DNA of 64,000 nucleotides. Origin: Pomphorhynchus laevis. Lineage: Eukaryota > Acanthocephala > Palaeacanthocephala > Echinorhynchida > Pomphorhynchidae. The stretch spans positions 1 to 64,000 of the forward strand of contig WNNJ02000563.1 of the NCBI GenBank assembly GCA_012934845.2, written 5' to 3'. The notes under the pieces are model-generated. The model worked only from the letters and a program-made list of their open reading frames with translations, was not told where the DNA came from and ran no database searches. Position numbers and translations under genes: made by a program. Positions 52,392 to 62,800 of this stretch are shown piece by piece (within the stretch, counting starts at the first letter, position 1; the number at the start of each line of letters is the position of its first letter).

Positions 52392-53280
52392 TTATATTAA
52401 ATCATCGCTACTTGCCAAAGGAGGACGATAGAACACTAACACGTACATAGAATTGACCTTATCAAGGCACAATTCGAGGTACACTGCCTCATTCCCACTA
52501 GCATCACTAACCGTCTGCAAACACACTACATTAATACCTAAATTACAATATAGCACAACACCCCTTCCACTTCGACCAGATCGATAACAACGAAACAGGT
52601 TATATCCATCTATGGATAATAAGCTATCAGGGACAAAGTTAGAGAGCCAAGATTCACTAAGGGCAATGCTATTTGGATGATTAGATGTAGCTATGACCTT
52701 CAATTCATCCATCTTATTGAGAATGCTTCGAACGTTCGAATGTATAGCTTTGAGCCAATTGTGAGTTTTACGACAAGGCGCGTTGGGTCTTATCGTACAA
52801 TTCTCAGAAATATTTTTCATTGCGGAGTTCATCTCAGTCATGGACCACGCCGAACTACCCTAAAATTAATAAGATGCATATTAGTTTCTCCAGATTCTAT
52901 CCGAGCATTTAGCTCAGTTCGAGAAACACGCCAGAGACAACGCCTAACGAAAGATATATCTGTCAACAATCGAATGGAGACTGCCTCAGTTTAAATCTGC
53001 TCTTTAACAACTAACGAACCACTGAGGAGGTATGAAAGACAACTTTCATCAAACGAGAGCGTCCTTCGAGATGTTTGCGACGGCCTATCTTAAATATCGC
53101 AATAGGGCAAACTTCCAAAATGTAAGGATCTTCTGGATAAATAATAACTCTCAATATTTTTTGGAATTGTGGTCCACTCGGGTTTGGACAACATCTGACG
53201 ACGACTCAGGAACGTTCGTAATAATCAAATATCGATACCGGCAAGATTCATTAGATTTGCTGGACAAGAACGACCTGTGA
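52392..53280 (-). pseudogene. LINE G ORF1 end and ORF2 endonuclease
   Basis: The ORF1 remnant reads RYRYLIITNVPESSSDVV and, across breaks, RIESGETNMHLINFRVVRRG. ORF2 (52841-52392) then opens with MTEMNSAMKNIS and has HSNVRSILNKMDELKVIA, SIALSESWLSNFVPD (catalytic E), GYNLFRCYRSGRSGRGVV and YVLVFYRPPLASSDDLI. The ORF1/ORF2 arrangement matches LINEs B and C. Confidence 0.72.
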
Positions 53281-53299
53281 ATATTTAGTGGATCAGTTG

Positions 53300-53650
53300 T
53301 CGTTGAGAGAATATCTGACTAGAAACTTTACTAGACTGTGCACCATCGATTGCAACCTGGTGTGGAATTTCGATATGATCAGAGTCTATATAATTGTTAT
53401 TGAATTGCTGCGTGAGAGAAGGTGAGGTAGGCCATGTGGATTGTGACTTGACAGAGGAATTGCCAGCTTATTTGATAGGTACCATTTCCGATTTGGTGTC
53501 TATATCCAGACCATATATGATTTTACTAATTGTGAAATTCGATGTCATGTCATCCGGAAGTATAAGGCTGGTTTTTTTGTATCTCCGTCATTTTGTTACA
53601 AAAGACGGAAACAACGTACAGTTTGCACAAGTGGAAATGTTTTCCTTGAA
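53300..53650. other. Unassigned, possibly the ORF1 region of LINE G
   Basis: No confident match. The 91-residue plus frame at 53394-53669 has no known motif. A CAN-C pair on the minus strand is too little to call the Cys/Trp module. Confidence 0.3.
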
Positions 53651-53654
53651 AATT

Positions 53655-53800
53655 TCAGCAGATCATTAAAGGACCGAAACACGAAATGTAGGCGTAGGCT
53701 CACTGCCGCTGATTGTAGTGTACAGTGCTGCATCTAGGATTAAAGAATTCACACGAGGATAATTGATGAAGCCGACCAAATGATATGTATGATTATATCA
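53655..53800 (+). mobile_element. SINE copy 2 (5'-truncated)
   Basis: Matches the body of the SINE at 62.6 kb: CAGATCATTAAAGGACCGAAAC, then ACGAAATGTAGG, a CGCTGATTG in the position of CTGATGA, CTGCATC, and ACACGAGGATAAT. The tRNA-like head is absent. The match is clear but diverged. Confidence 0.65.
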
Positions 53801-54029
53801 ATGCTGTACTTGACATAGTTTGACAATCTTCATTCGATAGATCATTCGTCCAAATCATATCTTTATATGCCGCAAAACTCCAACCGACGGAGTGAACATC
53901 GTTGGATTCTTTGGACGTATCAGCAGCAAGTATATCAGAATTATTCGGTGTGATCATTAAAATATTTTGCAATAAAATCGAAGCGCTGCAATATATACAA
54001 ATAAATTTCCTATCTCACATAGCCGATTA

Positions 54030-54340
54030 AAAAAAGATTTATTTTAACGTGGCAAATGCGTGCCAGCGCACGCTTACATGACCGCAATAAAACAAAAATG
54101 TAAATCATGTGTAGAGAAGGTGTGAACGGAGGAGGTGTTTGAATGTGATAAATGAGGGAGCGGGGGGACGTCGAGAGGGAGTTGATTCCAGGCGAGTGAG
54201 GCGGCGACGAGGAAGGATATGAGACCATAGTTGTTGAAGTAATTGGGAACGTGGAGTAAGAGGGTATAACGGGAACGCAGCGATAGCGAGGTTGGGCGAG
54301 TGTCGTCAAAGAAAGGAAGGTTGATGAATGATGAATTGCT
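54030..54340 (-). mobile_element. LINE A2 3' fragment
   Basis: Minus-strand A2 end: SFINLPFFDDTRPTSLSLRS, LLLHVPNYFNNYG, SFLVAASLAWNQLPLDV, then the hairpin at 54085-54049 and TTAAAATAAATC. Confidence 0.85.
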
Positions 54341-54685
54341 CGAACTCCAGAATTGAAACAGTGGTCCAGACATCGCGAACAAACGAGTCACAGCAAATTT
54401 GTTGGAATTAGTACTTTTGAGGATTTTTCGTCTTTATCTTCCCCATTTAGTATTTGTAAGTATAACCAAGAAAGTTATAACCAAGTTATAACCAAGAAAC
54501 TTTTGACCAGTGATAATATCAGGCACTGACTGGATGATTGATCCACAATAATTGTAAGTAATACTATCTACGACAATTGTTTAGCCAGTCTAAATGTATT
54601 ATAATATATAAATATATAGAAAAAAATATTTAACAGCTTAAACACACATTTGAGATATTAATATATACAATCAATCCAGTTCCAG
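54341..54685. other. No gene; AT-rich with short GTTATAACCAAG repeats
   Basis: Three partial copies of AAGTTATAACCAAG occur near 54460-54505. Nothing else is recognised. Confidence 0.45.
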
Positions 54686-54719
54686 ATCAATGCAGTTCCG
54701 CTCGCTTTGCTTGCAGAAT

Positions 54720-55745
54720 TTTTAGAGTTAATTGGAGGACGTAAGAAAACAGCTAAGACAGACACCAACTATGGACAACTGCAAGTACAGTTCTCGATAC
54801 ACGACTGCAGCGTCTAGACAACAATATCCTGCTACAAGAATAAGTCTATAGGAGACTGCGTATGTGGTTTTTGTGCCAACAAACTAATCCGCAACCTTTC
54901 CAATAGGCACATAGCAACATCCAACACGTTAACTCAAACTACCCCCGTCGTTTCTAATGTCCTTTCTCAACCCACCGACCCTGCCACCATATACACTTCC
55001 CATATCATGTCATCTTTACTCCCCGGCACCCCCGTCCCGTCCTTCCCTTCTCATTTCTCAATAACTTGCATCCATAAATCAAAATCACCTCCACCAACCT
55101 CCACGATCCTTCCACTCCTAACCTTTCCTAAAATCGCTTGCCACCCTCTTTATTATCATTATCCTCTATGTATCTCGTCGTCAAACCAAATCTCTCCAAA
55201 TCATCAACTACCAGCTCTGCTATGGTGGTCTCACCCACTCACGTCATTCGTCCTCCTTTAAGAAAGCGCTTTCCTTCAAGCAATCGTTGCGTCATCGTCA
55301 CTAATATCACTCCGTCCAACTCCTTATCTCCACAAGCACGTCTCGACTACGATGTTTCCGCCTTCAGATCCATCCTCTCGTCTATTGTTCCTGCGGATAA
55401 ACCATTCTTTTTCAAGGACATTTCTCCTGTCGCATTCATCCGTCTAAACAAATCTTCCCAATATAATCCTTCCCAGCCCCTCTCCTAAAAATTGTTTTCA
55501 AGCATTGGTCTCACGCGTCTTCGGTCCTTTATCAACGATTTAAAGTCATGTCATCTTCAACCACTCGAATTTTTCCCGATCCCACCACTTCTGAAATCGC
55601 TGAACACTATTCTGCCCGCATCGAAAAACGCGGTCGCGAGGAAAACGGTGAAACATCACTCTCCATCCGAAGCATAGACGGAAATTTTCAAGTTAACCAC
55701 ATCCGTCCACAAATTCGATGGCGCTCCATCTCCCCCTATGTGTCT
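54720..55745 (+). pseudogene. LINE A2a ORF1 (broken)
   Basis: The start holds a decayed Cys module (HDCSV...GDCVCGFCANK). A Ser/Pro/Thr-rich middle follows. Frame 55138-55488 has RCVIVTNITPSNSLSPQARL, DYDVSAFRSILSSIVPADKP and PVAFIRLNKSSQ. Frame 55548 onward has TRIFPDPTTSEIAEHYSARI and FQVNHIRPQIRWRSIS, the conserved C-terminus. Confidence 0.68.
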
Positions 55746-56318
55746 TCTCAACTAGACTCTTTCGCCATCACACACGGTTTCCGCCTAGGCCTCCTCAACA
55801 ATAGATCTATTCTCAAAAAATCCGATATTATCCTCAACCTATTCATCAAGCAATCTATCGATCTCTTCCGCCTCACCGAATCATGGCACTCAGATTCCGA
55901 CGACCTTTACATTCGACGTCTGCACTCTGCCCGTTGCTCCATAGTCGAATTCGCCCGCCCCCTCAGCAAATCCCCTTCTAAATTCTCTAATCATAGCGGC
56001 ATCGTCGCATTCGCGCGTCACCCCACGTCTATTCGCAAAATCACTTCCCCTTTCAGTCCTTGCTCTTTTGAATTGCTCACTTGTCGTTCTTCTAACCCGA
56101 TCACTCAAAATCTCGCCATTGTATACCGTCCTGGTTCATCAGCTCCTACATCCTTATTTTTCACCGAACTCGCTGACCTCCATTCTCATTGTTCTTTGCC
56201 CTTAATCCCTTCACTCGTTCTAGGCGACTTCAACATCCGCCTCGACCGCCCGGTTCATCAACATTCTATCCAACTACCATTACAAACTAATCTCCACTGC
56301 CCCCATACATATCCTTGA
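55548..56318 (+). pseudogene. LINE A2a ORF1 C-terminus joined to the ORF2 endonuclease
   Basis: One frame of 256 codons starts with the end of ORF1 and runs straight into the nuclease: FRLGLLNNRSILKKSDIIL, LTESWHSDSDDLYI, FSNHSGIVAFARHP, AIVYRPGSSAPTS, SLVLGDFNIRLDRP. In A1b the two ORFs overlap in different frames, so an indel near 55745 has probably fused them here. The nuclease C-terminus (SDSGLSDHFIVTLDL) lies in another frame after 56300. Confidence 0.78.
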
Positions 56319-56610
56319 TGGGAAACTCAACATCATCGCTGTCCCCGATCATTTTGCTGCCTACACTTAACTGTTCATCTCTGATTCTGGTCTATCCGAT
56401 CACTTTATCGTCACCCTTGATCTCACTCACAACCACACCCCTTATCACACACATACAATCCTACGTCGCCCTTGGAGAAATCTTGACATCTCCCTTCTCC
56501 GCTCTGCCTTAATCAAATCGTCTCTATCCTATCCCACAATAACATATTCATCTCCTCACGTTCTCGCCTTTCTTTTCGACTCTGAACTCACATCCACTCT
56601 CGATATTCTC

Positions 56611-58218
56611 TTGCCCTTAAAGTCTCACCCACACCGTCGCTTGCACCGTAACCCATGGTTTGACATCCAATGCCTACTCTCAAAGCGTCGACTCCGCCAT
56701 GCTTTTCGAGTCTATCACCGCTCTCTACGACGTTATTTCTGTTCGATCACTGCGTTTTTTCGTGATTCCTATCTTGCTCTTCGCCGGTCTCATCTCAACC
56801 TACTACGTACCAAATGCAACTCCTTCTGGCAGCATAAAATCATCACTTCATTCAACTCGAAGACTCTCTGGCATACTTTTAACTCAATCCTGGCTCGTTC
56901 CTCTACGCCTTGCAACATCAATGCTAATGATTATTCGTCATTTCTCCAGACTAAAGTATCCACGCTGCTCTCTCACACCCCGGTCTCCATCCTATCCCAC
57001 TCTACCCAGTCTACACTCATCCTTCCGGAACTCTTTCATCTTCTCCCTGTATCACCTACAGAAGTATCATCTGTCCTCATGTCCTTGCCCAACAAAACCT
57101 CACCTGCCGATCCCCTGCCTACCCACATATTAAAATCTATATGCTCATCGATATCCCCATTTCTCACAACCTTGTTTAACTCGTCCATCCGCAGTCGTAT
57201 CTTCCCTTCACACTGGAAATCCGCAATCGTTCGTTCCCTCCTTAAGAAACAATCGCTCGACCCCTCCCTTCCTTCTAGCTATCGCCCCATTTCACTACTC
57301 CCTACTCTTTCAAAGCTCTTAGAACGCCTCATCTTAATACAAATCAACGCTTATCTCTCCTCATCCAATCTGTACCCTCCTTTCCAATCCGCTTTCCGCT
57401 CTAATCACTCGACAGAAATCGCATGCATAAAAGTGTACAACGACTTACTCATTTCTCGAGACAAGGCTCTATATAGTGTTCTCATCTCCATCGACCTCTC
57501 CTCCGCATTCTACATTGTCGACCACTCCGTCCTCCTTTCTCGCCTTCGTTATGATTACGGCTTTTCTTCCTCCTCCGTAGCTTGGTTCGCCTCATATCTA
57601 GCCGACCGTTCCTTTCGCGTCGGTTCTAATTCATCATCCTCCCCTCCCATCCCTATTTTTTGCGGGGTTCCACAAGGTTCAGTCCTAGGTCCCCTGCTTT
57701 TCTCTCTTTTGCTTGGCGATCTCTCTCCGTTTATCAAACCTTACTCCTTTAACGTCATGCAATACGCCGATGACATTCTAATCTATGCTCATGCACCCGC
57801 ACATCGCATACACGATATCGGCATTTCTGCCTCCAACTGTCTTTCTTCTATCTACAAACGTCTCTCCAATCTCCATCTCGTTCTAAACCCCGACAAGTCC
57901 AAAATAATGTGGATCCTCCCCCGTAAACCAAACATATCTCCTCCCACTGTATATTTTGCCTCATCGATCATCCCAGTAGTCCACAATCTCACTTTCTTAG
58001 GCTTTCATTTTGATGATCACATTTCCCTTAAACCCTTCGTCCGTGACAAGGTCCGCTCGTCTAACTTAATTCTCCGTGACATTCGCCGTATCCGCCCCTT
58101 TATCGACTTCCGTTCTTGTATGTATCTTCTTTCATCGCTTCTTTTCCCTAAAATCGATTACTGGCTTAGCCTTTTCGCCAATTCTCAAAATCCATCATCC
58201 TACCCCTACAACGAATAA
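56611..58218 (+). CDS. LINE A2a ORF2, reverse transcriptase
   Basis: A 535-codon open frame: NPWFDIQCLLSKRRLRHAF, NKTSPADPLPTHILKSI, WKSAIVRSLLKKQSLDPSLP, SYRPISLLPTLSKLLERLI, FQSAFRSNHSTEIACIK, ISIDLSSAFYIVDHSVLLS (motif A; the usual FD is FY, keeping the first Asp), FCGVPQGSVLGPLLFSLLLG (motif B), NVMQYADDILIYAHAP (YADD), LNPDKSKIMWILPRK and FLGFHFDDHISLKPF. It ends after PKIDYWLSLFANS, where a frame change leads to a second frame (58076-58555) with the C-terminus. Confidence 0.88.
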   Translation: MPLKSHPHRRLHRNPWFDIQCLLSKRRLRHAFRVYHRSLRRYFCSITAFFRDSYLALRRSHLNLLRTKCNSFWQHKIITSFNSKTLWHTFNSILARSSTPCNINANDYSSFLQTKVSTLLSHTPVSILSHSTQSTLILPELFHLLPVSPTEVSSVLMSLPNKTSPADPLPTHILKSICSSISPFLTTLFNSSIRSRIFPSHWKSAIVRSLLKKQSLDPSLPSSYRPISLLPTLSKLLERLILIQINAYLSSSNLYPPFQSAFRSNHSTEIACIKVYNDLLISRDKALYSVLISIDLSSAFYIVDHSVLLSRLRYDYGFSSSSVAWFASYLADRSFRVGSNSSSSPPIPIFCGVPQGSVLGPLLFSLLLGDLSPFIKPYSFNVMQYADDILIYAHAPAHRIHDIGISASNCLSSIYKRLSNLHLVLNPDKSKIMWILPRKPNISPPTVYFASSIIPVVHNLTFLGFHFDDHISLKPFVRDKVRSSNLILRDIRRIRPFIDFRSCMYLLSSLLFPKIDYWLSLFANSQNPSSYPYNE

Positions 58219-58699
58219 TCAACACCGCCGTTCGAGTGCTCTTTCGTCTCTGTCGCTTCTACCACACATCCACATATTTTGCCCAACTCTCCTGGCCCAC
58301 CATTCACATCCGCATCAAACTCCGCTTTCTGGTAACTTTATGTCTCATCGCTGTCGGCCCCCATCGTTCATCAACCTTCCTTTCTTAGTCGAAACTCGCA
58401 CCACCTCGCTATCGCTGCGTTCCCGCAATTCCCTCTTACTCCACGTTCCAAATTACTTCAACAACTACGATCTCCGATCCTTCCTTTTCACCGCCTCACT
58501 CGCCTGCAATCAACTCCCTCTCGAAGTCCGCCGCGTTAATATAATTTTTTTATAAATATAAATGTAATTTATTTATTCAATTACAAGACTGTAGCCGTAG
58601 GGCGTTTTTGTCTGATCACATGATAAAAAAAGAAAAAAAATAAACCGAAAAGAAAAAAATTCGACATTCCTCCCAAGGATAACAATCCGGTATAGATTG

Positions 58700-59447
58700 T
58701 TAGTTTGTCTCGCACATCCATTGCTCCATCCTCAGCATGCATTGCTGTCTACTCTGAATAGCGACCATATCCTCCGGAAGTAAGTTCCACATCCTCACCG
58801 CCCGGTGCGATAGGCGACTGATTCTAGACAGCTTCCCATGGTGCAGCGTTTTCACAGTCAAAGAGTGGCCCCGATTCGTATCACGTTTGTTCCGCTGGAT
58901 ACAGTTTGCCGGCCACCCATCACATCCGAGTAACATATCTCTGAAGCATAAGATGATGCTACACACTATCGCAGACCGAACCGACGGTATGCCTATCTCT
59001 CACAAGCGATCCATATAAGAATAACTACTCGGAAAACGACAGCACCTCGTCAACCTGCGAATGATTTTCTAAATCATTCAGCTCGCCTCGCTTGCACGGA
59101 AATGTTGCTGGTGTACAGTATAAAAGAATGGGCCTAATTATTGAGTTGTACATCACTTTACGACAAAACACAGATGGGTAACGAAAGCACCTACGAAGCA
59201 CATAGCTCAAATGTATGGTCGACTGAATAATTCAGTCTGTGTTTGGACGACTCTTTAACGATTCGTGCACAAGTACCCCTAAGTCTCTAGTGCACTGTAC
59301 CTGCTCAATTGGCTCACCACCTAAACTATACACAAAAGAAAATTTCTTAACTCCTAAAAACATGTGACTGCACTTCGAGGTATTCAAAAGCAAGCCTGTA
59401 GTCCTGCTCCATATGCTTATAGTGTCGAGGTCATCTTGAAGCTCCAA
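58700..59447 (-). pseudogene. LINE C ORF2, C-terminal part
   Basis: Continues the RT frame with DDLDTISIWSRTTGLLLNTS, KCSHMFLG and CTRDLGVLVHESLKS. After a stop it reads LSYVLRRCFRYPSVFCRKVM and YCTPATFPCKRGELNDLEN. In a shifted frame (58966-58700) it ends RGHSLTVKTLHHGKLSRISR and HRAVRMWNLLPEDMV, the CR1-type ending. Two or three breaks. Confidence 0.75.
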
Positions 59448-59510
59448 ACAGTTTTCATATGAACGAATACACTTCCATAACTTCAGGTCATCCGCAAACG
59501 CTAGTACATC

Positions 59511-60551
59511 TCATTCTAATCTTACAAGTAGATCCTGAAGATAAATATTGAATAACAAGGGTCCCATGACCGATCCCTGAGGAACACCTGCGTAAGTATT
59601 TCGTGGAGGAGAAAGGCTACTCCCTAACCTAACTTGATATGATCGACCTTTCAGGAACGACTCGATCCAACGAACTACACTCGGATCAATCCCGTATTGA
59701 GCCAACAGTAAGAGCAAAAGATCGTGCGGTACTCGGTCGAACGCCCTACTAAAGTCAATGTAAATTACATCAACCATATCCCCGTTTGCAACTATGTCTG
59801 TCCAACTTTCACGTGCCGTAATTAGATTGCTAAGGCAGGACCTGCCGGTACGAAAGCCATGCTGAGATGGGTGTAGTAGCTTACCTCTTTCCATGTGAGT
59901 GGTAATGTATTTATGCACAAACCTCTCGAGCCATTTGCATGCAATACTTGTCAGGCATACTGCACGATAATTAAACGGATCGTCTCTGCCATCCCTTTTA
60001 TGAATGGGGATGATGCAAGATTGTCTCCAGTGATCAGGGATGCACGAAGTATGTATCGACATGTTAAACATCTCTGATAGTGGCGATGCTAATAGATCAT
60101 GGAGATTCCGGAGGATAAAGGGGTGTATACCGTCTGGGCCGGCCGAAGTATATGGTGACAATCCGTGCAGTTCCCGCGAAACCTCAGCCGGGTGAACAAG
60201 CGGCATATACGACGTGAATGCCTCAGGAGTGTGCGCTATACGGAAGCCTTTAGATGGCGTGGAAGAATCAAGTTCAAACACTGTCACTAGCACACTCACG
60301 ATTTCATCAGGTTCTCGTACAATTCTGCCCCCATGATTTAACCCTGTGATTGATTGAATCATTTTTTTATTTTGATTCACATACCGCCAGAATGGTTTGG
60401 AAGAAGTTCGATATGATGATATTATTCCAGCTTCATACCTTTGTCTTTTTATTTTCTTTATAGAGCTGAAACGACGACGATATTGAAGGTATTCTGACCG
60501 AAGACCCTGAATTTTCAGAGATGACTTAAATGGTTTATTTCGCATCTTCAA
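59511..60551 (-). pseudogene. LINE C ORF2, reverse transcriptase (main part)
   Basis: A 346-codon frame: YTSAGPDGIHPFILRNL, WRQSCIIPIHKRDGRDDP, NYRAVCLTSIACKWLERFV, SQHGFRTGRSCLSNLI, VIYIDFSRAFDRVPH (motif A), YAGVPQGSVMGPLLFNIYLQ (motif B). A TGA at 59511-59513 interrupts it just before FADDLKLWK (catalytic motif C), which is in the same frame. Confidence 0.83.
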
Positions 60552-60622
60552 AATGTCAAGTAACTCATGATCAAATTACGGAGGTTTAAGTTTCGAAGTG
60601 GATTGTACGGTTTTCAATGGGG

Positions 60623-61623
60623 CTACGCAATCCTAAGATAGTTGAGAGGAACAAACAAAATTTTCCAATCATCGATATCACTGACAACACTGTTGTGAAG
60701 ACCCAATCGTTCTGTAAGCTTACGGAGGGCATTCGTATCTACCGTATTCCATTTGCGTTTGAAGTACTTAACTGCGTTAGATGGGGCTTCGTCACAGAAA
60801 CCAGTAAAAAACTTAATGACGAGATGATCACTGAGTCTAATGGGAGGGTCATATTGAACTTCACGTATGTCAAGAAATGTTTTACTGAAAACTAAATCCA
60901 ATAACGAGGAGCTATTTCCCATAAACCTAGTTGACTGAGTGACTTGTTGTATAAGAGCTAAATCGTCCACAAGAAAATTCCATAAGTCGACATCCATCTG
61001 ACTTACACCGCGAAGACATTCGAAAGGGGAGCTCCCAGTTAGGTTCGGAATATTAAAGTCACCAAGAAGGATGAAATTGGACGGTTTCGACACTTTCGTG
61101 AAATAGCTGATCATGTCATGTTTCAAGCAGCAAGTGCGCGGAGTACGATAGCAAACGCAAATCGACATTGTCGTATCACCCGATTTCACTGTTAAAGAGA
61201 GCGACTCCAATAGATCATCATCTCGATATGACATAACGTTGGTCACAATCATTTTGTTGTCTACATAGATCGCAACCTCACCACCACGGCGGGTGTTTCC
61301 TCGGTCAGTTCTTAATAGTGAGAAGCCCGGGATGTTAACACAATTGTCATCAATACCACTGTGCAGCCAGGTCCCAGTGAGTGCGAAAATAGACACGTCG
61401 CTGCTGATAAATAAAAGTTGAACTCATCAAATATAGAGACTAAGCTGCGAACATTGGAACATGCAATCCTGATAGAATGACTACCGTAATTCACCGGACT
61501 TTTCGATAAGATGGTACGAAATGAAACCAAGTCTCCTAAAGCTCCCTTCGTTGAGTTTTTATAGTTAACTTCTCCCACCGTACAAATGGTCGGCGTCGAA
61601 CCACCCGAAAATTTCGGATGCAT
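60623..61623 (-). pseudogene. LINE C ORF2, endonuclease
   Basis: Opens with ATG at 61623 (MHPKFSGGSTPT), inside ORF1. The first frame has GSHSIRIACSNVRSLVSIFD. After a frame change the second (61396-60623) has IFALTGTWLHSGIDDN (E replaced by G at the usual TETW), RTDRGNTRRGGEVAIYV, SICVCYRTPRTC, FILLGDFNIPNLTGSS and SLLDLVFSKT, ending with IRLSDHLVIKFFTG. The frame continues toward the RT with a stop in the PPWFD-like position near 60575. Confidence 0.78.
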
Positions 61624-62435
61624 AAATCCTCCTCACCTAATTGACACCTGTTATATAGTTCCTTCCTAGCAAGAGACAATTGACGGCGATCCTCGATCGA
61701 AAGGTCCTTGAAGATGCGCATAGACGTACCCGCTAATCTGTAAGCTCTATTAAGAATGGAAGCGGCTTGATTAGAAGACGCACAAACTAATCTTAGTAAT
61801 CTAGTCTTACCATTTCCGTCTCTTTTGCCGATTCTGTGAAGGGCCAAGATCTGTAGAGATTCTGCCAAACCTTCCTCACCCTCAACGAAAACGCCGGATA
61901 GGATCTGCCGCACTGAGCCGACATCATCATTAATACGATTTTGAGCACTGTCGGATTGGGACTCATAAACGTTGGCAAAGATCACACATTTGGATATATC
62001 TATAACAGATCTTTTATCTCGTATGTTACTCGAACGTGGGGTCCGGATAGATCGCTGCTCCAGACGAGTTGCCGCAGGAGAGGCTCCAGAATGAGTTGCC
62101 GAAATTGGGACGATCTTCTTTGTAGTGCATTGATCTATTGTTGCATGGTCTGTTTGTGATCCTCGATCAGAAATTCTATTTATCTTGCAAGCTCTGCTAC
62201 CGATACTTGGTGAAGGAATTTGTTTAAAAGTAGGTACCGATGGTACACGTGGCTGGTACTGCTCATTTCCATCTGGTTCAATACTGCATTTCGTAACTCT
62301 GCAAGTTTCGCTTTGCATTGCATCACTTTTGAATTGGTTTGTTCGACACACCGAACTCTGCAAATCAGCAGTAGTGACGTCAAGCGTGTCAGGGGTGGGA
62401 GATATATTGGGGATATTTGGGAATATATAAACCAA
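61536..62435 (-). pseudogene. LINE C ORF1, RNA-binding domain (N-terminus lost)
   Basis: A 299-codon open frame. The N-terminal half is low in similarity. The C-terminal half is the ORF1 RNA-binding domain: KCVIFANVYESQSDSAQNRI, VGSVRQILSGVF, ILALHRIGKRDGNGKTRLLR, RIFKDLSIEDRRQLSLARKE and LCIRNFRVVRRRPFVRW. The Cys/Trp module expected upstream is absent because the 5' end runs into AT repeats. Overlaps ORF2 by 88 bp. Confidence 0.78.
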
Positions 62436-62440
62436 TATAT

Positions 62441-62550
62441 ATATTATATTGGTTTATATTATATATTAATATAATATAAATATTTATATTTGATTGCATC
62501 TGTGAGCTGAAATTTTTTTCTTAGTAATATACAGAAATGTATATCTACAC
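62441..62550. repeat. AT-rich inverted repeat at the 5' edge of LINE C
   Basis: AATATATAAACCAATATA and its reverse complement TATATTGGTTTATATT lie near 62422-62462, followed by TATATTAATATAATATAAAT. The inverted repeat replaces the start of ORF1. Confidence 0.75.
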
Positions 62551-62800
62551 CACTGAAGCAGCCAGCTCAGTGAATGTTGCGTTGAATCAAGATACAGACG
62601 TCCTAAGTTCAAATCCGATCAGCATCAGTCTACGGAGAAAGCAGATAATAAGGGTCGAAACGTGAAATGTAGGTCTGGGTCAGCAGCTGATGAGACCCAC
62701 CCAGACTGATTAGTAGCGTCCTGCTGTATCAAAAATAAGATCAATACCTGTGAGGATAATATCGTGCCACAATCGGATAAATGTTTATATATTAATACAT
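62550..62800 (+). mobile_element. tRNA-derived SINE, copy 1
   Basis: The head resembles a tRNA: an A-box-like CAGCTCAGTGAA at 62563-62574 and a B box GTTCAAATCC at 62607-62616, with starts 44 bases apart as in tRNA genes. The body holds GGGTCGAAAC (62652-62661) and CTGATGAGACCC (62687-62698), the boxes of a hammerhead core in permuted order, and an 8-bp inverted repeat GTCTGGGT/ACCCAGAC. It ends in GAGGATAATATCGTGCC and AT repeats. Copy 2 at 53.7 kb supports an interspersed family. Confidence 0.7.

Larger units (their letters stand above)
50820..53300 (-). mobile_element. LINE G, CR1-like, decayed
   Basis: Minus strand: the end of ORF1 (about 53270-52860), the endonuclease (52841-52392), a decayed middle (52390-51700), then the RT up to LNADNVKI (the YADD position) at 50820. 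The 3' part is missing. Many breaks; older than A1, B or A2. Confidence 0.72.
54690..58540 (+). mobile_element. LINE A2a, near-complete except its 3' end
   Basis: Plus-strand element beginning near the conserved 19-mer (54698-54716). ORF1 covers about 54720-55745 in several frames, and ORF2 about 55745-58530. It ends abruptly in the last coding part (LACNQLPLEVRRV) where LINE C starts, so its 3' hairpin is missing. Damage consists of scattered frame changes and stops, mainly in ORF1, around 56300, and after 58190. Confidence 0.85.
58545..62440 (-). mobile_element. LINE C, CR1-like, nearly complete
   Basis: About 3.9 kb on the minus strand: ORF1 (62435-61536, its start replaced by AT repeats), ORF2 endonuclease (61623-60623), RT (60551-59232) and C-terminus (to about 58700). 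The 3' end is AT-rich, on the minus strand GAATAAATAAATTACATTTA. It abuts truncated A2a at 58540. About five stops or frame changes are visible. Confidence 0.83.

Noticed and set aside
62563-62616. A functional tRNA gene
   Set aside because: Only A and B boxes are recognisable. The acceptor and anticodon arms do not fold, and the sequence continues into a SINE body.
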